Shown one piece after another: positions 1 to 6,204 of a stretch of 13,000 bases of DNA. Below the pieces are notes generated by a model that saw nothing but the letters and a program-made list of their open reading frames with translations, was not told the DNA's origin and did not search any database. The stretch lies in NCBI GenBank assembly GCA_024653385.1, contig JANLFZ010000139.1, positions 1 to 13,000 of the forward strand. The letters run 5' to 3'. Each line of letters starts with the position of its first letter. Position 1 is the first letter of the stretch. The DNA is from Thermoguttaceae bacterium (lineage in GTDB: Bacteria > Planctomycetota > Planctomycetia > Pirellulales > Thermoguttaceae). The translations under genes were made by a program, and so were the position numbers.

Positions 1-21
1 CGCTTCGCTTCCTTGGGTTCC

Positions 22-47
22 ATAAGATTGCCCAACTTATTGTTTTA
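22..47 (+). terminator. weak hairpin with T-rich tail
   Basis: ATAAG at 22-26 pairs with CTTAT at 36-40. If A27 is bulged, TT at 28-29 also pairs with AA at 34-35. A T-rich stretch (TGTTTTA) follows on the plus strand. This could terminate a plus-strand gene lying to the left of the window, or simply mark the space downstream of the minus-strand gene that ends at 55. The stem is short and AT-rich, so the call is weak. Confidence 0.2.
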
Positions 48-54
48 CAGGCCC

Positions 55-1125
55 TCAGCGCGCCACGCGGAAACCGATGTAGTCGCTGTCGCCGGGGCCG
101 GTGCCGCTGCTGCTCGGCGGAAGATACCAGATCCGGCAAGCGGGGCGCAGGCTCGAGGCTCCGTCGTCCCAACACCCCCCCTTGACGCAACGGTAGGCGT
201 TGGTGCGGTCGAACGGTTTGGGATTCCCGGGATACGACTTGTGCCAATCGGCGACCCATTCATACGCATTGCCGGCCATGTCCATGCAGCCGTAGGGGCT
301 GGCGCCCTCGGGATAACTGCCGACGGGCGCGCTCTGGTTCACTCGGTAACCGCCGCCCGCGGGGTTGTGATCCTCGGGGTTATTGCACTTCTCCGGATCC
401 CAGGTGTCGCCCCAGGGCCACGTGTTGGCGTGCTGCCTCTTGGGATCCCAGCGGGCGGCCTTTTCCCACTCGGCTTCCGTCGGCAGTCTTCCGCCGGCCC
501 ACTTGCAGTAGGCTTCCGCCTCGTAATACGTGACACCCACCACGGGATGCTGGTCCGTCTGGACGAATCGCGGATGGCCCAATCCGTGGCCAATCCACTC
601 CTGCTCGGCGGCCCAGTGCTCCGGCGCGTTGCGTTTCTCGTTGGGATTGGGCCTTAGGACTTGAGTAAACTGGCCGTGCATTCCCGCATAGACGACGAAT
701 TGGCTTTCCTTCCATTTCCAACCTTCCCGCGACCAGTAGGCTGGATTTTGATAACCGCCGGCCTCGATGAATTTGCGGTATTGCCCGCGGGTGACCTCAT
801 ACTTGCCGATCTGGTAGGTCGGCAGGTACACGGAGTGCTGGGGAAACTCCTCGGGCCCGTCGGCCCCCTCGTGCCCGTTATTGCCCATCAGGAAACTGCC
901 CGCCGGAATGGTGATCATCTCGCCAAGCCGATCGTCGACGTTGGCGGCGGCTGCCTGGTGAGCGTCCTTGTCGGCTTGTTGGGGGGGAACCTTGGCCTGC
1001 TCGGGCTGGGCGGCTTCGACCGGTCCCAAGCCGGCCAGGATCACGACAACCACTGCCCAACCCATGCGGCGCGTCGGAGTATTCGCGGCAGGTAATCGCG
1101 GCCAGCCTCCTCGTAGGTTGGTCAT
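55..1125 (-). CDS. exported FGE-sulfatase-domain protein lacking the catalytic Cys pair
   Basis: Predicted 356 aa. The ATG at 1125 is chosen because AGGAG lies a few bases upstream; the frame stays open to 1320 without a better start. Residues about 19-38 form a signal peptide or anchor (RRM, a Val/Ile-rich core, then VEA-A). Residues 69-356 match the formylglycine-generating-enzyme/sulfatase-modifying-factor fold: ITIPAGSFLMG near 70, HPVVGV at 193-198, AGGRLPTEAEWEKAAR at 210-225, MDMAGNAYEWVADW at 281-294 and C-terminal GFRVAR. True FGEs have two active-site cysteines after the (R/K)GGS motif; here the segment reads KGGCWDDGASSLRPACR, without that spacing. I therefore infer an exported FGE-fold protein that does not make formylglycine; its target is unknown. 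It is probably co-transcribed with the nitroreductase gene 26 bp upstream. Confidence 0.88.
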   Translation of the reverse strand: MTNLRGGWPRLPAANTPTRRMGWAVVVVILAGLGPVEAAQPEQAKVPPQQADKDAHQAAAANVDDRLGEMITIPAGSFLMGNNGHEGADGPEEFPQHSVYLPTYQIGKYEVTRGQYRKFIEAGGYQNPAYWSREGWKWKESQFVVYAGMHGQFTQVLRPNPNEKRNAPEHWAAEQEWIGHGLGHPRFVQTDQHPVVGVTYYEAEAYCKWAGGRLPTEAEWEKAARWDPKRQHANTWPWGDTWDPEKCNNPEDHNPAGGGYRVNQSAPVGSYPEGASPYGCMDMAGNAYEWVADWHKSYPGNPKPFDRTNAYRCVKGGCWDDGASSLRPACRIWYLPPSSSGTGPGDSDYIGFRVAR

Positions 1126-1151
1126 GGTTGTCTCCTGTTTGGGGTGGACGC

Positions 1152-1976
1152 CTACCGCCAAGCTACCCGCAGTTCGCAGCGGGGCGGTATCCGAGAATAC
1201 TTGAATCGCGGGTATCCCAGGGCCAGAGTGCCCAGGACGATATGACCCTGCGGCAAGCCGAGCAACTTCTGCAACGGAGGCCACGTATTGGCGGTCATGT
1301 CGATAAGACCCATCCAGCAAGTGCCGAGGCCCGATGCGCTGGCGGCCAGCTCAAAGTACGTTTGCGCAATGATGCCGGCCGACTGCGCCAACGGATTGGC
1401 TTGCGGCCCGTGGGCCATCACCAGGTGGGGCGCGCCGCGAGAAACAACATCCACGCCATCGTCCCAGGCCTGGACAAGACGCGCGAGGACGTCGCGAATC
1501 GCCAACCCGGGGGTCTGTTCGAGCATGTTGCGAAGCCCATCGACGACCCTTGCGGCAATCTGCCGGACCTGTGTGGTGTCGTGAACAACCAGCCAATGGA
1601 CGGGCTGCGAGTTGCAGCCCGACGGCGCAAAACGCGCAATATCCAGCAGTTCGCGGATGGTCTCCCGCGGAACGGCGCGGTCCTCGTAGTTCCGAATCGA
1701 TCTGCGGCTCCGCAGCAACTGCCCGACCTGCTCGATCCCGATGCGCAGGTCGTCCCGAATGGGGAGGCACTGCGCGGGCGCCGCATACTTGTGCGACAGG
1801 GCCTCCCGCGGACAAGCCGCCACACAGTGGCCGCACAGAAAACACCCCTCGTCGCCCCCTTCGACCGACTGGGGAACCGGATTCGCATCGCTCAACTGGA
1901 TCAAGCCGGCGGGGCATGCGGCCGCGCAGAGTCCACAACGACCACACTTCTCTCGGTCTACGGCAATCAGACTCAT
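1152..1976 (-). CDS. ferredoxin-nitroreductase fusion, FMN flavoprotein
   Basis: Predicted 274 aa, cytoplasmic. The ATG at 1976 is preferred over TTG at 1982 because GGAG sits seven bases before the ATG but only one base before the TTG. The N-terminus carries two [4Fe-4S] motifs, CxxCxxCxxxCP at residues 11-22 and again at 45-56. From about residue 78 it is a nitroreductase-family domain: SRRSIRNYEDR near 90-100 matches the FMN-phosphate-binding RRSxRxY motif, FAPSGCNSQPVHW (116-128) is the usual flavin/substrate region, and the C-terminus has LGTCWMG. The family transfers electrons from ferredoxin-type clusters or NAD(P)H to nitro, quinone or enone substrates; the actual substrate cannot be read from sequence. 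It is the first gene of a likely two-gene unit with the FGE-fold gene. Confidence 0.92.
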   Translation of the reverse strand: MSLIAVDREKCGRCGLCAAACPAGLIQLSDANPVPQSVEGGDEGCFLCGHCVAACPREALSHKYAAPAQCLPIRDDLRIGIEQVGQLLRSRRSIRNYEDRAVPRETIRELLDIARFAPSGCNSQPVHWLVVHDTTQVRQIAARVVDGLRNMLEQTPGLAIRDVLARLVQAWDDGVDVVSRGAPHLVMAHGPQANPLAQSAGIIAQTYFELAASASGLGTCWMGLIDMTANTWPPLQKLLGLPQGHIVLGTLALGYPRFKYSRIPPRCELRVAWR

Positions 1977-2408
1977 CCACAAGCTCCATGCGAAAACACG
2001 GCCGGACGCACGCGAAGTGAGCCGGTTGGGTCTGGCACCTCAGGTCCGCCGTCGGCAACCACTCGCGTGGGTTGACAGTGTACCCGGCTATCCCTCGCGG
2101 AGCAACCGTGAGCAAACGGCAGTATCGCGGAAGCCGAGAAGTCGGGTTGTGCCGAGGAGGGGTGGCCGTCCCATTGTTGCGCTCCTTCGTCGCAAGAATC
2201 GGGACAGTCCTTCAAGCGCGTCGGTTCCTCGATACACGGGGCAAGGGGCTCCCGAGGTTGGACGATCCTCCTCCCGTGCTGGGTTCTGCTGTGCTACACT
2301 TGACGCGAGGTATTCGTCGGCATTGGTCCGTTTGCCCCGTGCTTTCTTGGGATGGTGCAAACCGCACCAGCATTGCGGCCCGCGAGGGGCCGGTCGGAAG
2401 GTTTCCCT
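1977..2408. other. divergent intergenic region (nitroreductase / gmd)
   Basis: This 432-bp stretch separates the divergent nitroreductase and gmd genes. Open frames crossing it lack a ribosome-binding site and family motifs. It must hold the promoters for both units. The best plus-strand candidate is the extended -10 at 2292-2300. On the minus strand TACACT (2082 down to 2077) is a possible -10 with no clear -35. A perfect TTGACA lies at 2072-2077 on the plus strand but has no matching -10 at normal spacing. I see no repeat or RNA gene here. Confidence 0.6.
2292..2300 (+). promoter_or_regulatory. candidate extended -10 promoter of gmd
   Basis: TGCTACACT matches the extended -10 form TGn-TAnnnT, but no convincing -35 stands 17 bp upstream. 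Transcription would start near 2307, giving an untranslated leader of about 100 bases before the gmd ATG at 2409. Motif inspection only. Confidence 0.35.
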
Positions 2409-3395
2409 ATGGCCCGCAAAGCCCTCATCACCGGCACGACCGGACAGGACGGCGCCTACCTCGCCGAGTTTCTGTTGGGCAAGGGCTACGAGGTCCACGG
2501 CATGGTTCGCCGCTCCAGCACGGAGAACTTCGAGCGGATTGCCCACCTCCGTGGCCGCGTGACCCTGCACCAGGCCGATCTGTTGGATCAGCTTTCGATC
2601 GTCGAGTTGATCCAGAAGGTCCGGCCCGACGAAGTGTATAACCTCGCGGCTCAGAGCTTCGTGCCGACCAGTTGGGTCCAGCCGCTCTTGACGGGCGAGT
2701 TCACCGGGTTGGGCGTCACGCGCATGCTCGAGGGGATCCGGCTGGTCGACCGCTCGATTCGCTTTTACCAGGCCAGTTCGAGCGAGATGTTCGGGGCGGT
2801 CCGCGAGGAACCGCAGAACGAGCATACCCCCTTCTGGCCCCGCAGCCCCTACGGCGTGGCCAAGGTGTACGGCCATTGGATCACCGTGAACTACCGCGAG
2901 AGCTACGGCATCTTCGCCTGTTCGGGGATCCTGTTCAACCACGAGTCGCCTCTGCGGGGCAAGGAGTTCGTTACCCGCAAAATCACCGATGCCGTCGCTC
3001 GGATCAAGCTCGGCCTCCAGGACAAGCTGCGATTGGGCAATCTCGACGCGATGCGCGACTGGGGGTTTTCGGGCGACTACGTGCGGGCGATGTGGCTGAT
3101 GCTTCAGCAGGACCAGCCCGACGACTATGTGGTGGCCACGGGCGAAAAGCACTCGGTGCGCGAGTTCGTCGAGTTGGCCTTCCAGCACGTGGACCTCGAC
3201 TGGCGCGATTGGGTCGAGGTCGACCCTGCGCTGTTTCGGCCCGCCGAAGTGAACACCCTGCGCGGCGACGCGTCAAAAGCCCGCCGCGTGCTCGGTTGGG
3301 AGCCCACCGTCAGCTTCCCCGAGTTGGTCCGGATGATGGTCGACGCCGACCTCGCCCGGGTGCGCCGCGAGGAACGAGGACAGGTGAGGGATTAG
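2409..3395 (+). CDS. gmd: GDP-mannose 4,6-dehydratase
   Basis: Predicted 328 aa, a usual length for this family. The ATG at 2409 follows GGAAGG with a 7-base spacer; an in-frame ATG at 2352 would only add an unrelated 19-residue extension. The extended-SDR Rossmann fold is clear: ALITGTTGQDGAYLAEFLL at the N-terminus (GxxGxxG for NADP), NLAAQSFVPTSW, the catalytic SSSEMFG, the YxxxK pair in SPYGVAKVYGHW, and the Gmd-specific segments LFNHESPLRGKEFVTRKI and GNLDAMRDWGFSGDYVRAMW. The enzyme converts GDP-D-mannose to GDP-4-keto-6-deoxy-D-mannose, precursor of GDP-fucose, GDP-rhamnose and related sugars. No GDP-fucose synthase or 4-reductase gene is adjacent, so the end sugar is open. The stop codon lies inside a heptamer repeat, which supplies the last codons. 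Confidence 0.96.
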   Translation: MARKALITGTTGQDGAYLAEFLLGKGYEVHGMVRRSSTENFERIAHLRGRVTLHQADLLDQLSIVELIQKVRPDEVYNLAAQSFVPTSWVQPLLTGEFTGLGVTRMLEGIRLVDRSIRFYQASSSEMFGAVREEPQNEHTPFWPRSPYGVAKVYGHWITVNYRESYGIFACSGILFNHESPLRGKEFVTRKITDAVARIKLGLQDKLRLGNLDAMRDWGFSGDYVRAMWLMLQQDQPDDYVVATGEKHSVREFVELAFQHVDLDWRDWVEVDPALFRPAEVNTLRGDASKARRVLGWEPTVSFPELVRMMVDADLARVRREERGQVRD

Positions 3396-3419
3396 GGATT
3401 GGGGATTGGGGATTGGGGG
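3388..3419 (+). repeat. GGGGATT-type heptamer tandem repeat
   Basis: Five G-tracts (3388-3390, 3395-3397, 3401-3404, 3408-3411, 3415-3419) are separated by ATT or ATTA, giving a roughly 7-bp unit GGGGATT. The gmd stop codon (3393-3395) sits inside it. The pattern satisfies a G-quadruplex motif on the plus strand. The unit is a rotation of the complement of CCCCAAT, the type of heptamer described for cyanobacterial STRR repeats. Confidence 0.85.
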
Positions 3420-3487
3420 ATTCCAGGCCGGTGAGTCGATCGTACCAGCGTCCGTGGCATGGGTCGTGGCCTTGAGGCGTGCTCGCC

Positions 3488-3529
3488 GCTCCCCGCCCCT
3501 TGCTCCCTGCTCCCCGCTCCCTGCTCCCT
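3488..3529 (-). repeat. GCTCCCY heptamer tandem repeat
   Basis: Six consecutive 7-bp units: GCTCCCC, a degenerate GCCCCTT, then GCTCCCT, GCTCCCC, GCTCCCT, GCTCCCT. On the minus strand this is a run of RGGGAGC units with more than four G-tracts, so quadruplex potential is on the opposite strand from the 3388-3419 repeat. It ends 11 bases before the GTG start of the next gene and occupies the position where a ribosome-binding site would be expected. Confidence 0.85.
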
Positions 3530-3540
3530 AGCTGCTTCCC

Positions 3541-4596
3541 GTGAAACGCCTGCTCATTACCCTTCTGAAAGTCGGCATCTCGGTCGGCATCCTCGCCTGG
3601 CTGTTCGTCGAGGCCCAGCGGAACGCCGTGTTCTACGACCTCTGGGAACGGCCCAAGCGATGGGGGCTGCTCGGAGCCGCCTGCGGGCTGGAGTTCCTCG
3701 CGGTGCTCGTGACGCTCGTGCGCTGGCATTTCTTGGTCAAGGCTTTGGGCGTGCCCTTGCCCCTGCGCGAGACGCTGCGCATTGGCTTCTTGGGCTACCT
3801 GTTCAACTTGGCGCCCATGGGCATTGTCGGCGGCGATTTGCTCAAGGCCGTGATGCTGGCCCACCGTCAGCCCGAGCGCCGCGCCGAATCGGTGGCCACC
3901 GTATTCGTCGACCGGGCGTTGGGGCTGTATGTCTTGTTCCTCGTGGCCTCCGGGGCGATGATCGTCACGGGTTTCTGGCGCGTGGGCGACACCGCGGTGC
4001 AACTGGTCTGCAAGGCGACGTTTGCCGTAACCGTCGCGGCCACGGTGGCCATTGCCGCCGCGTTGGGCCCCGACCTGACCCGGGGCAAATCCACCGAATT
4101 GGTGCGCAAGATCCCTTATCTCGGCCCGCCGCTGGCCAAGCTGATCGTCGCCGTGCGCATGTACCGGCACCAACTCCCCACGCTGACGTTGGCCACGGCG
4201 ATGAGCGTGGCGGTCCACAGCCTCTTCGCCACGGCAGTGTACTTGATTGGCGCGGGCCTGTACGACGCCCACCATACGCTGGGCACAAACCTGGTCGTCT
4301 CGCCCATCAGCGCGGTCACGGGGGTGCTGCCCATCAACCTCGGCCCGTTCGAAGGGGTCTTGAACTTCCTTTACACCGCGATACCCCTTCCCGATGGCAG
4401 CCGTATGGCCTCGGGCCAGGGACTCGTGGTGGCCCTGGGCTATCGCATCGGCACGGTACTGGTTGCGGCTGTTGGCTTGGCTTACTTCGTCGCGGCCCGG
4501 CAAGAGGTGGCCGAGCTGATGGAAGAGGCCTCGCACGAGGGTGTAGCTCCGGCGGACGAATTGCAAACACCTGATTTGAGCCGGATCCCAGACTAG
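3541..4596 (+). CDS. UPF0104/YbhN/AglD-type membrane protein (LPG synthase TM-like)
   Basis: Predicted 351 aa, GTG start at 3541 with no visible Shine-Dalgarno sequence (C-rich repeat upstream). It is a polytopic inner-membrane protein with about eight hydrophobic segments, near residues 5-24, 42-62, 80-97, 127-148, 155-178, 214-240, 254-281 and 298-323. The LAPMGIVGGDLLKAVML stretch (about 90-107) and the later PINLGPFEG segment are typical of the lysylphosphatidylglycerol-synthase TM region family (UPF0104, YbhN, AglD). Some relatives are tied to lipid-linked glycan or aminoacyl-lipid handling, but this protein lacks the soluble aminoacyl-transferase domain of MprF, so it should not be called an MprF. 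It starts 145 bp after gmd on the same strand, which fits an envelope role. The exact reaction is unknown. Confidence 0.85.
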   Translation: MKRLLITLLKVGISVGILAWLFVEAQRNAVFYDLWERPKRWGLLGAACGLEFLAVLVTLVRWHFLVKALGVPLPLRETLRIGFLGYLFNLAPMGIVGGDLLKAVMLAHRQPERRAESVATVFVDRALGLYVLFLVASGAMIVTGFWRVGDTAVQLVCKATFAVTVAATVAIAAALGPDLTRGKSTELVRKIPYLGPPLAKLIVAVRMYRHQLPTLTLATAMSVAVHSLFATAVYLIGAGLYDAHHTLGTNLVVSPISAVTGVLPINLGPFEGVLNFLYTAIPLPDGSRMASGQGLVVALGYRIGTVLVAAVGLAYFVAARQEVAELMEEASHEGVAPADELQTPDLSRIPD

Positions 4597-4743
4597 GCGA
4601 TCAGGGCTGTGGCCCCCACGCCGACTGGTCGTTATCCGCTAATCAGGGTCGAGCCTCTGGCGCACGCCACGAACCAACCGCTCGCCCCAGAAGGGGGAAG
4701 GGGTGTTTCTGCAAGTATATCCCCCCTGAAGGAGCCAGGGGCC

Positions 4744-4772
4744 TTGTTCGGACCGCTTGGCTGTGTGAGAAT
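4744..4772 (+). promoter_or_regulatory. candidate sigma70-type promoter of groES
   Basis: TTGTTC at 4744-4749 and GAGAAT at 4767-4772 are spaced by exactly 17 bp, and TGT directly before the -10 gives an extended -10 TGn. Each hexamer is an imperfect match. Transcription would begin near 4779, about 27 bases before the groES ATG. No CIRCE element (HrcA operator) is visible in the 209-bp gap. Confidence 0.4.
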
Positions 4773-4776
4773 CACA
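4764..4776. promoter_or_regulatory. palindrome over the groES -10
   Basis: TGTGA-GAA-TCACA is a perfect 5+5 inverted repeat with a 3-bp centre. It covers the candidate -10, and an additional TGTGA half-site follows at 4781-4785. The half-sites match those of CRP, but the spacing is 3 rather than 6, so a CRP site is not claimed. The position would suit a repressor. Confidence 0.3.
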
Positions 4777-4805
4777 AGCGTGTGACACGATCGCGCGAGG
4801 AGTCT

Positions 4806-5093
4806 ATGAAGCTGGTACCCTTGGGTGACAAGGTGGTAGTTCGCCGGACCGAGGCCGAGGATCGGTCCTCCGGTGGAATCGTCATTCCCGACGCCGCCAA
4901 GGAGAGGCCGCAACAGGGTCGCGTGCTGTCGGTGGGGGACGGATGCCGCCTGCCTGACGGGTCCCGGGCCAAGCCCCAGGTGGTCGAGGGGGACCGGGTG
5001 CTGTTCAACCGCTTCGCCGGGACGGAAGTCGTCATCGAAGGCGAAGAACTTCTTATCCTCGACGAACGCGAGATTCTGGCGGTCGTCGCGTAG
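4806..5093 (+). CDS. groES: GroES-type 10 kDa co-chaperonin, no adjacent groEL
   Basis: Predicted 95 aa, the normal GroES length. The ATG at 4806 follows GAGGAG immediately upstream; the in-frame ATG at 4782 would add residues not found in GroES. The family pattern is complete: PLGDKVVVRR (5-14), the mobile loop around residues 17-33 with the GroEL-contacting GGIVIP, the GRVLSVGDG strand (38-46), and VEGDRVLFNRFAGTEV then EELLILDEREILAVV at the C-terminus. GroES caps the GroEL cage heptamerically in the cytoplasm. No groEL follows; instead a terminator and a convergent operon do, so the partner chaperonin must be encoded elsewhere. It may be one of several paralogues. Confidence 0.95.
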   Translation: MKLVPLGDKVVVRRTEAEDRSSGGIVIPDAAKERPQQGRVLSVGDGCRLPDGSRAKPQVVEGDRVLFNRFAGTEVVIEGEELLILDEREILAVVA

Positions 5094-5097
5094 GCGG

Positions 5098-5146
5098 TGC
5101 CTCGTGGGCCGATCGGTCCCGACCGCTCGACGAGGCATTTCGCTTT
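5098..5146 (+). terminator. intrinsic terminator after groES
   Basis: TGCCTCGT (5098-5105) pairs perfectly with ACGAGGCA (5130-5137), followed by TTTCGCTTT. A second hairpin, CGGTC-CC-GACCG, sits in the loop (5114-5125). Lying between the converging groES and minus-strand operon, the structure may serve both directions, although the T-rich tail favours the plus strand. Confidence 0.65.
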
Positions 5147-5154
5147 CCGGCCGA

Positions 5155-6174
5155 CTATTCGGCGGCCGATTTCGTGCCGTCGATCGAACCGCTGATCAGC
5201 ACTCCGCCGGGAAGCGGTCGGCCGGCGCAGAGATAGCCCAGGCGATGCAGCTCGTCGCGCACCTTGCGGAACGACTCGAAGCTGTCTTCATAGACCCAGA
5301 GCGTGACCGTGGTGCGCGAAGGGTCGTGCGCGCCCAGGGCCCGGCGGAATTGCGAGCCTTCGGCCAAGGCCGCGTCGACCGGTTCGCCGAGGTCGCTGGA
5401 GGCGGGCATGACGGTCCACCGAACCATGCGGATCCCCTCGCGGCGCGCGGTACCCTCCGGACCGCGCACCAACTCGTCGAAGCGCTCGACCGCGTACCGA
5501 AAGCGAAATCCCCCTTCCGGGCCGACCACGTTGGCCGATTCCGAGAGGTCGGGGTGGCGCGCGAAGTCGTGCAGTTTCTTGCGCATGTCCTCTTGCGCCA
5601 AACGCAGCAACGGCTCGACCGGCACCAGCGCGATCCGGCCGCCGCGGAGCTGGAAGTGCAGCTCGGGGCCATCGACCGGTTTGCTCAAGGGAGTCGGCCG
5701 ATTCTTGATGATCTCCGGCCGATCGGGCGTCGCCTCCGCGCGGACCCGCGCGGTTTCCAGCTCGTCGAGCGTGGTGCGGGCCGCGGCCACGGCGCGGCGC
5801 AGGTCGAAGGCGTCTCGCGCCTCGGCATCCAACTGGCTGCGCCGTTTTGCGAGCCGATCTTCCCATTGCGCAACCTCCCGGGCCAGAACCAGGCGTTGCG
5901 CGTCGCGCAAGCCGGTTTCGGCCTGGAGCCGCCGCGTTTCCTCCACGGTCTTGAGCACATCCTCCCGCATCGAGCGTTCGGTAGCCTCGTCCTGCGCCAG
6001 CGCGGCGGCCTCGGCCTGGGCGGCTTCGTCCAGCTTGATCTCCACCGGCGCATTGCGGATCCGCATCCCCACGACCATCACGAGGATGATGAGGATGCCG
6101 ACCATGTTCGTCACGATATCGAGAAACGAATCGTGGCCGGCCGGGGACATTTCTTCGGTTGCGCGACGCGCCAT
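5155..6174 (-). CDS. TolR/ExbD-like one-pass stator protein with intramembrane Asp
   Basis: Predicted 339 aa. The ATG at 6174 has GAGG five bases upstream; an in-frame TTG at 6201 is the alternative. A short cytoplasmic N-terminus leads into a single membrane helix at about residues 17-37, starting FLDIVTNMVGILIILVMV. D19 occupies the place of the protonatable Asp of TolR/ExbD/MotB helices. Residues about 45-148 are charged and Ala/Glu/Arg-rich, likely coiled coil. The C-terminal globular part (about 168-335: ELHFQLRGGRIALVPVEPLL, TVTLWVYEDSFESF, then GGVLISGS) would be periplasmic and is not a family I recognise; no OmpA peptidoglycan-binding motif is evident. It is the last gene of a three-gene operon, 30 bp after its neighbour. 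Function is inferred from topology, the Asp and the adjacent channel gene. Confidence 0.75.
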   Translation of the reverse strand: MARRATEEMSPAGHDSFLDIVTNMVGILIILVMVVGMRIRNAPVEIKLDEAAQAEAAALAQDEATERSMREDVLKTVEETRRLQAETGLRDAQRLVLAREVAQWEDRLAKRRSQLDAEARDAFDLRRAVAAARTTLDELETARVRAEATPDRPEIIKNRPTPLSKPVDGPELHFQLRGGRIALVPVEPLLRLAQEDMRKKLHDFARHPDLSESANVVGPEGGFRFRYAVERFDELVRGPEGTARREGIRMVRWTVMPASSDLGEPVDAALAEGSQFRRALGAHDPSRTTVTLWVYEDSFESFRKVRDELHRLGYLCAGRPLPGGVLISGSIDGTKSAAE

Positions 6175-6204
6175 GGCAGCCTCAAGGCCACGCGGTTCCA
6201 AGTA

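Noticed and set aside
2088..3188. Long open frame antisense to gmd
   Set aside because: It mirrors gmd codon structure, has no family motif or ribosome-binding site, and the sense frame is an unmistakable Gmd.
3310..4566. 418-codon minus-strand frame opposite the UPF0104 gene
   Set aside because: Gln/His/Gly/Arg-rich with no hydrophobic pattern; the plus-strand frame has regular membrane helices and family motifs.
3541..4596. Annotation as MprF lysylphosphatidylglycerol synthase
   Set aside because: Only the membrane region is present; the C-terminal aminoacyl-transferase domain is absent.
4597..4740. Terminator after the UPF0104 gene
   Set aside because: Only short or long-loop stems (for example AGGGGGA at 4692-4698 with the C-run at 4721-4726) and no T-tract after any of them.
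4764..4776. CRP/FNR-type binding site
   Set aside because: Half-sites TGTGA/TCACA are right but the spacer is 3 bp instead of 6.
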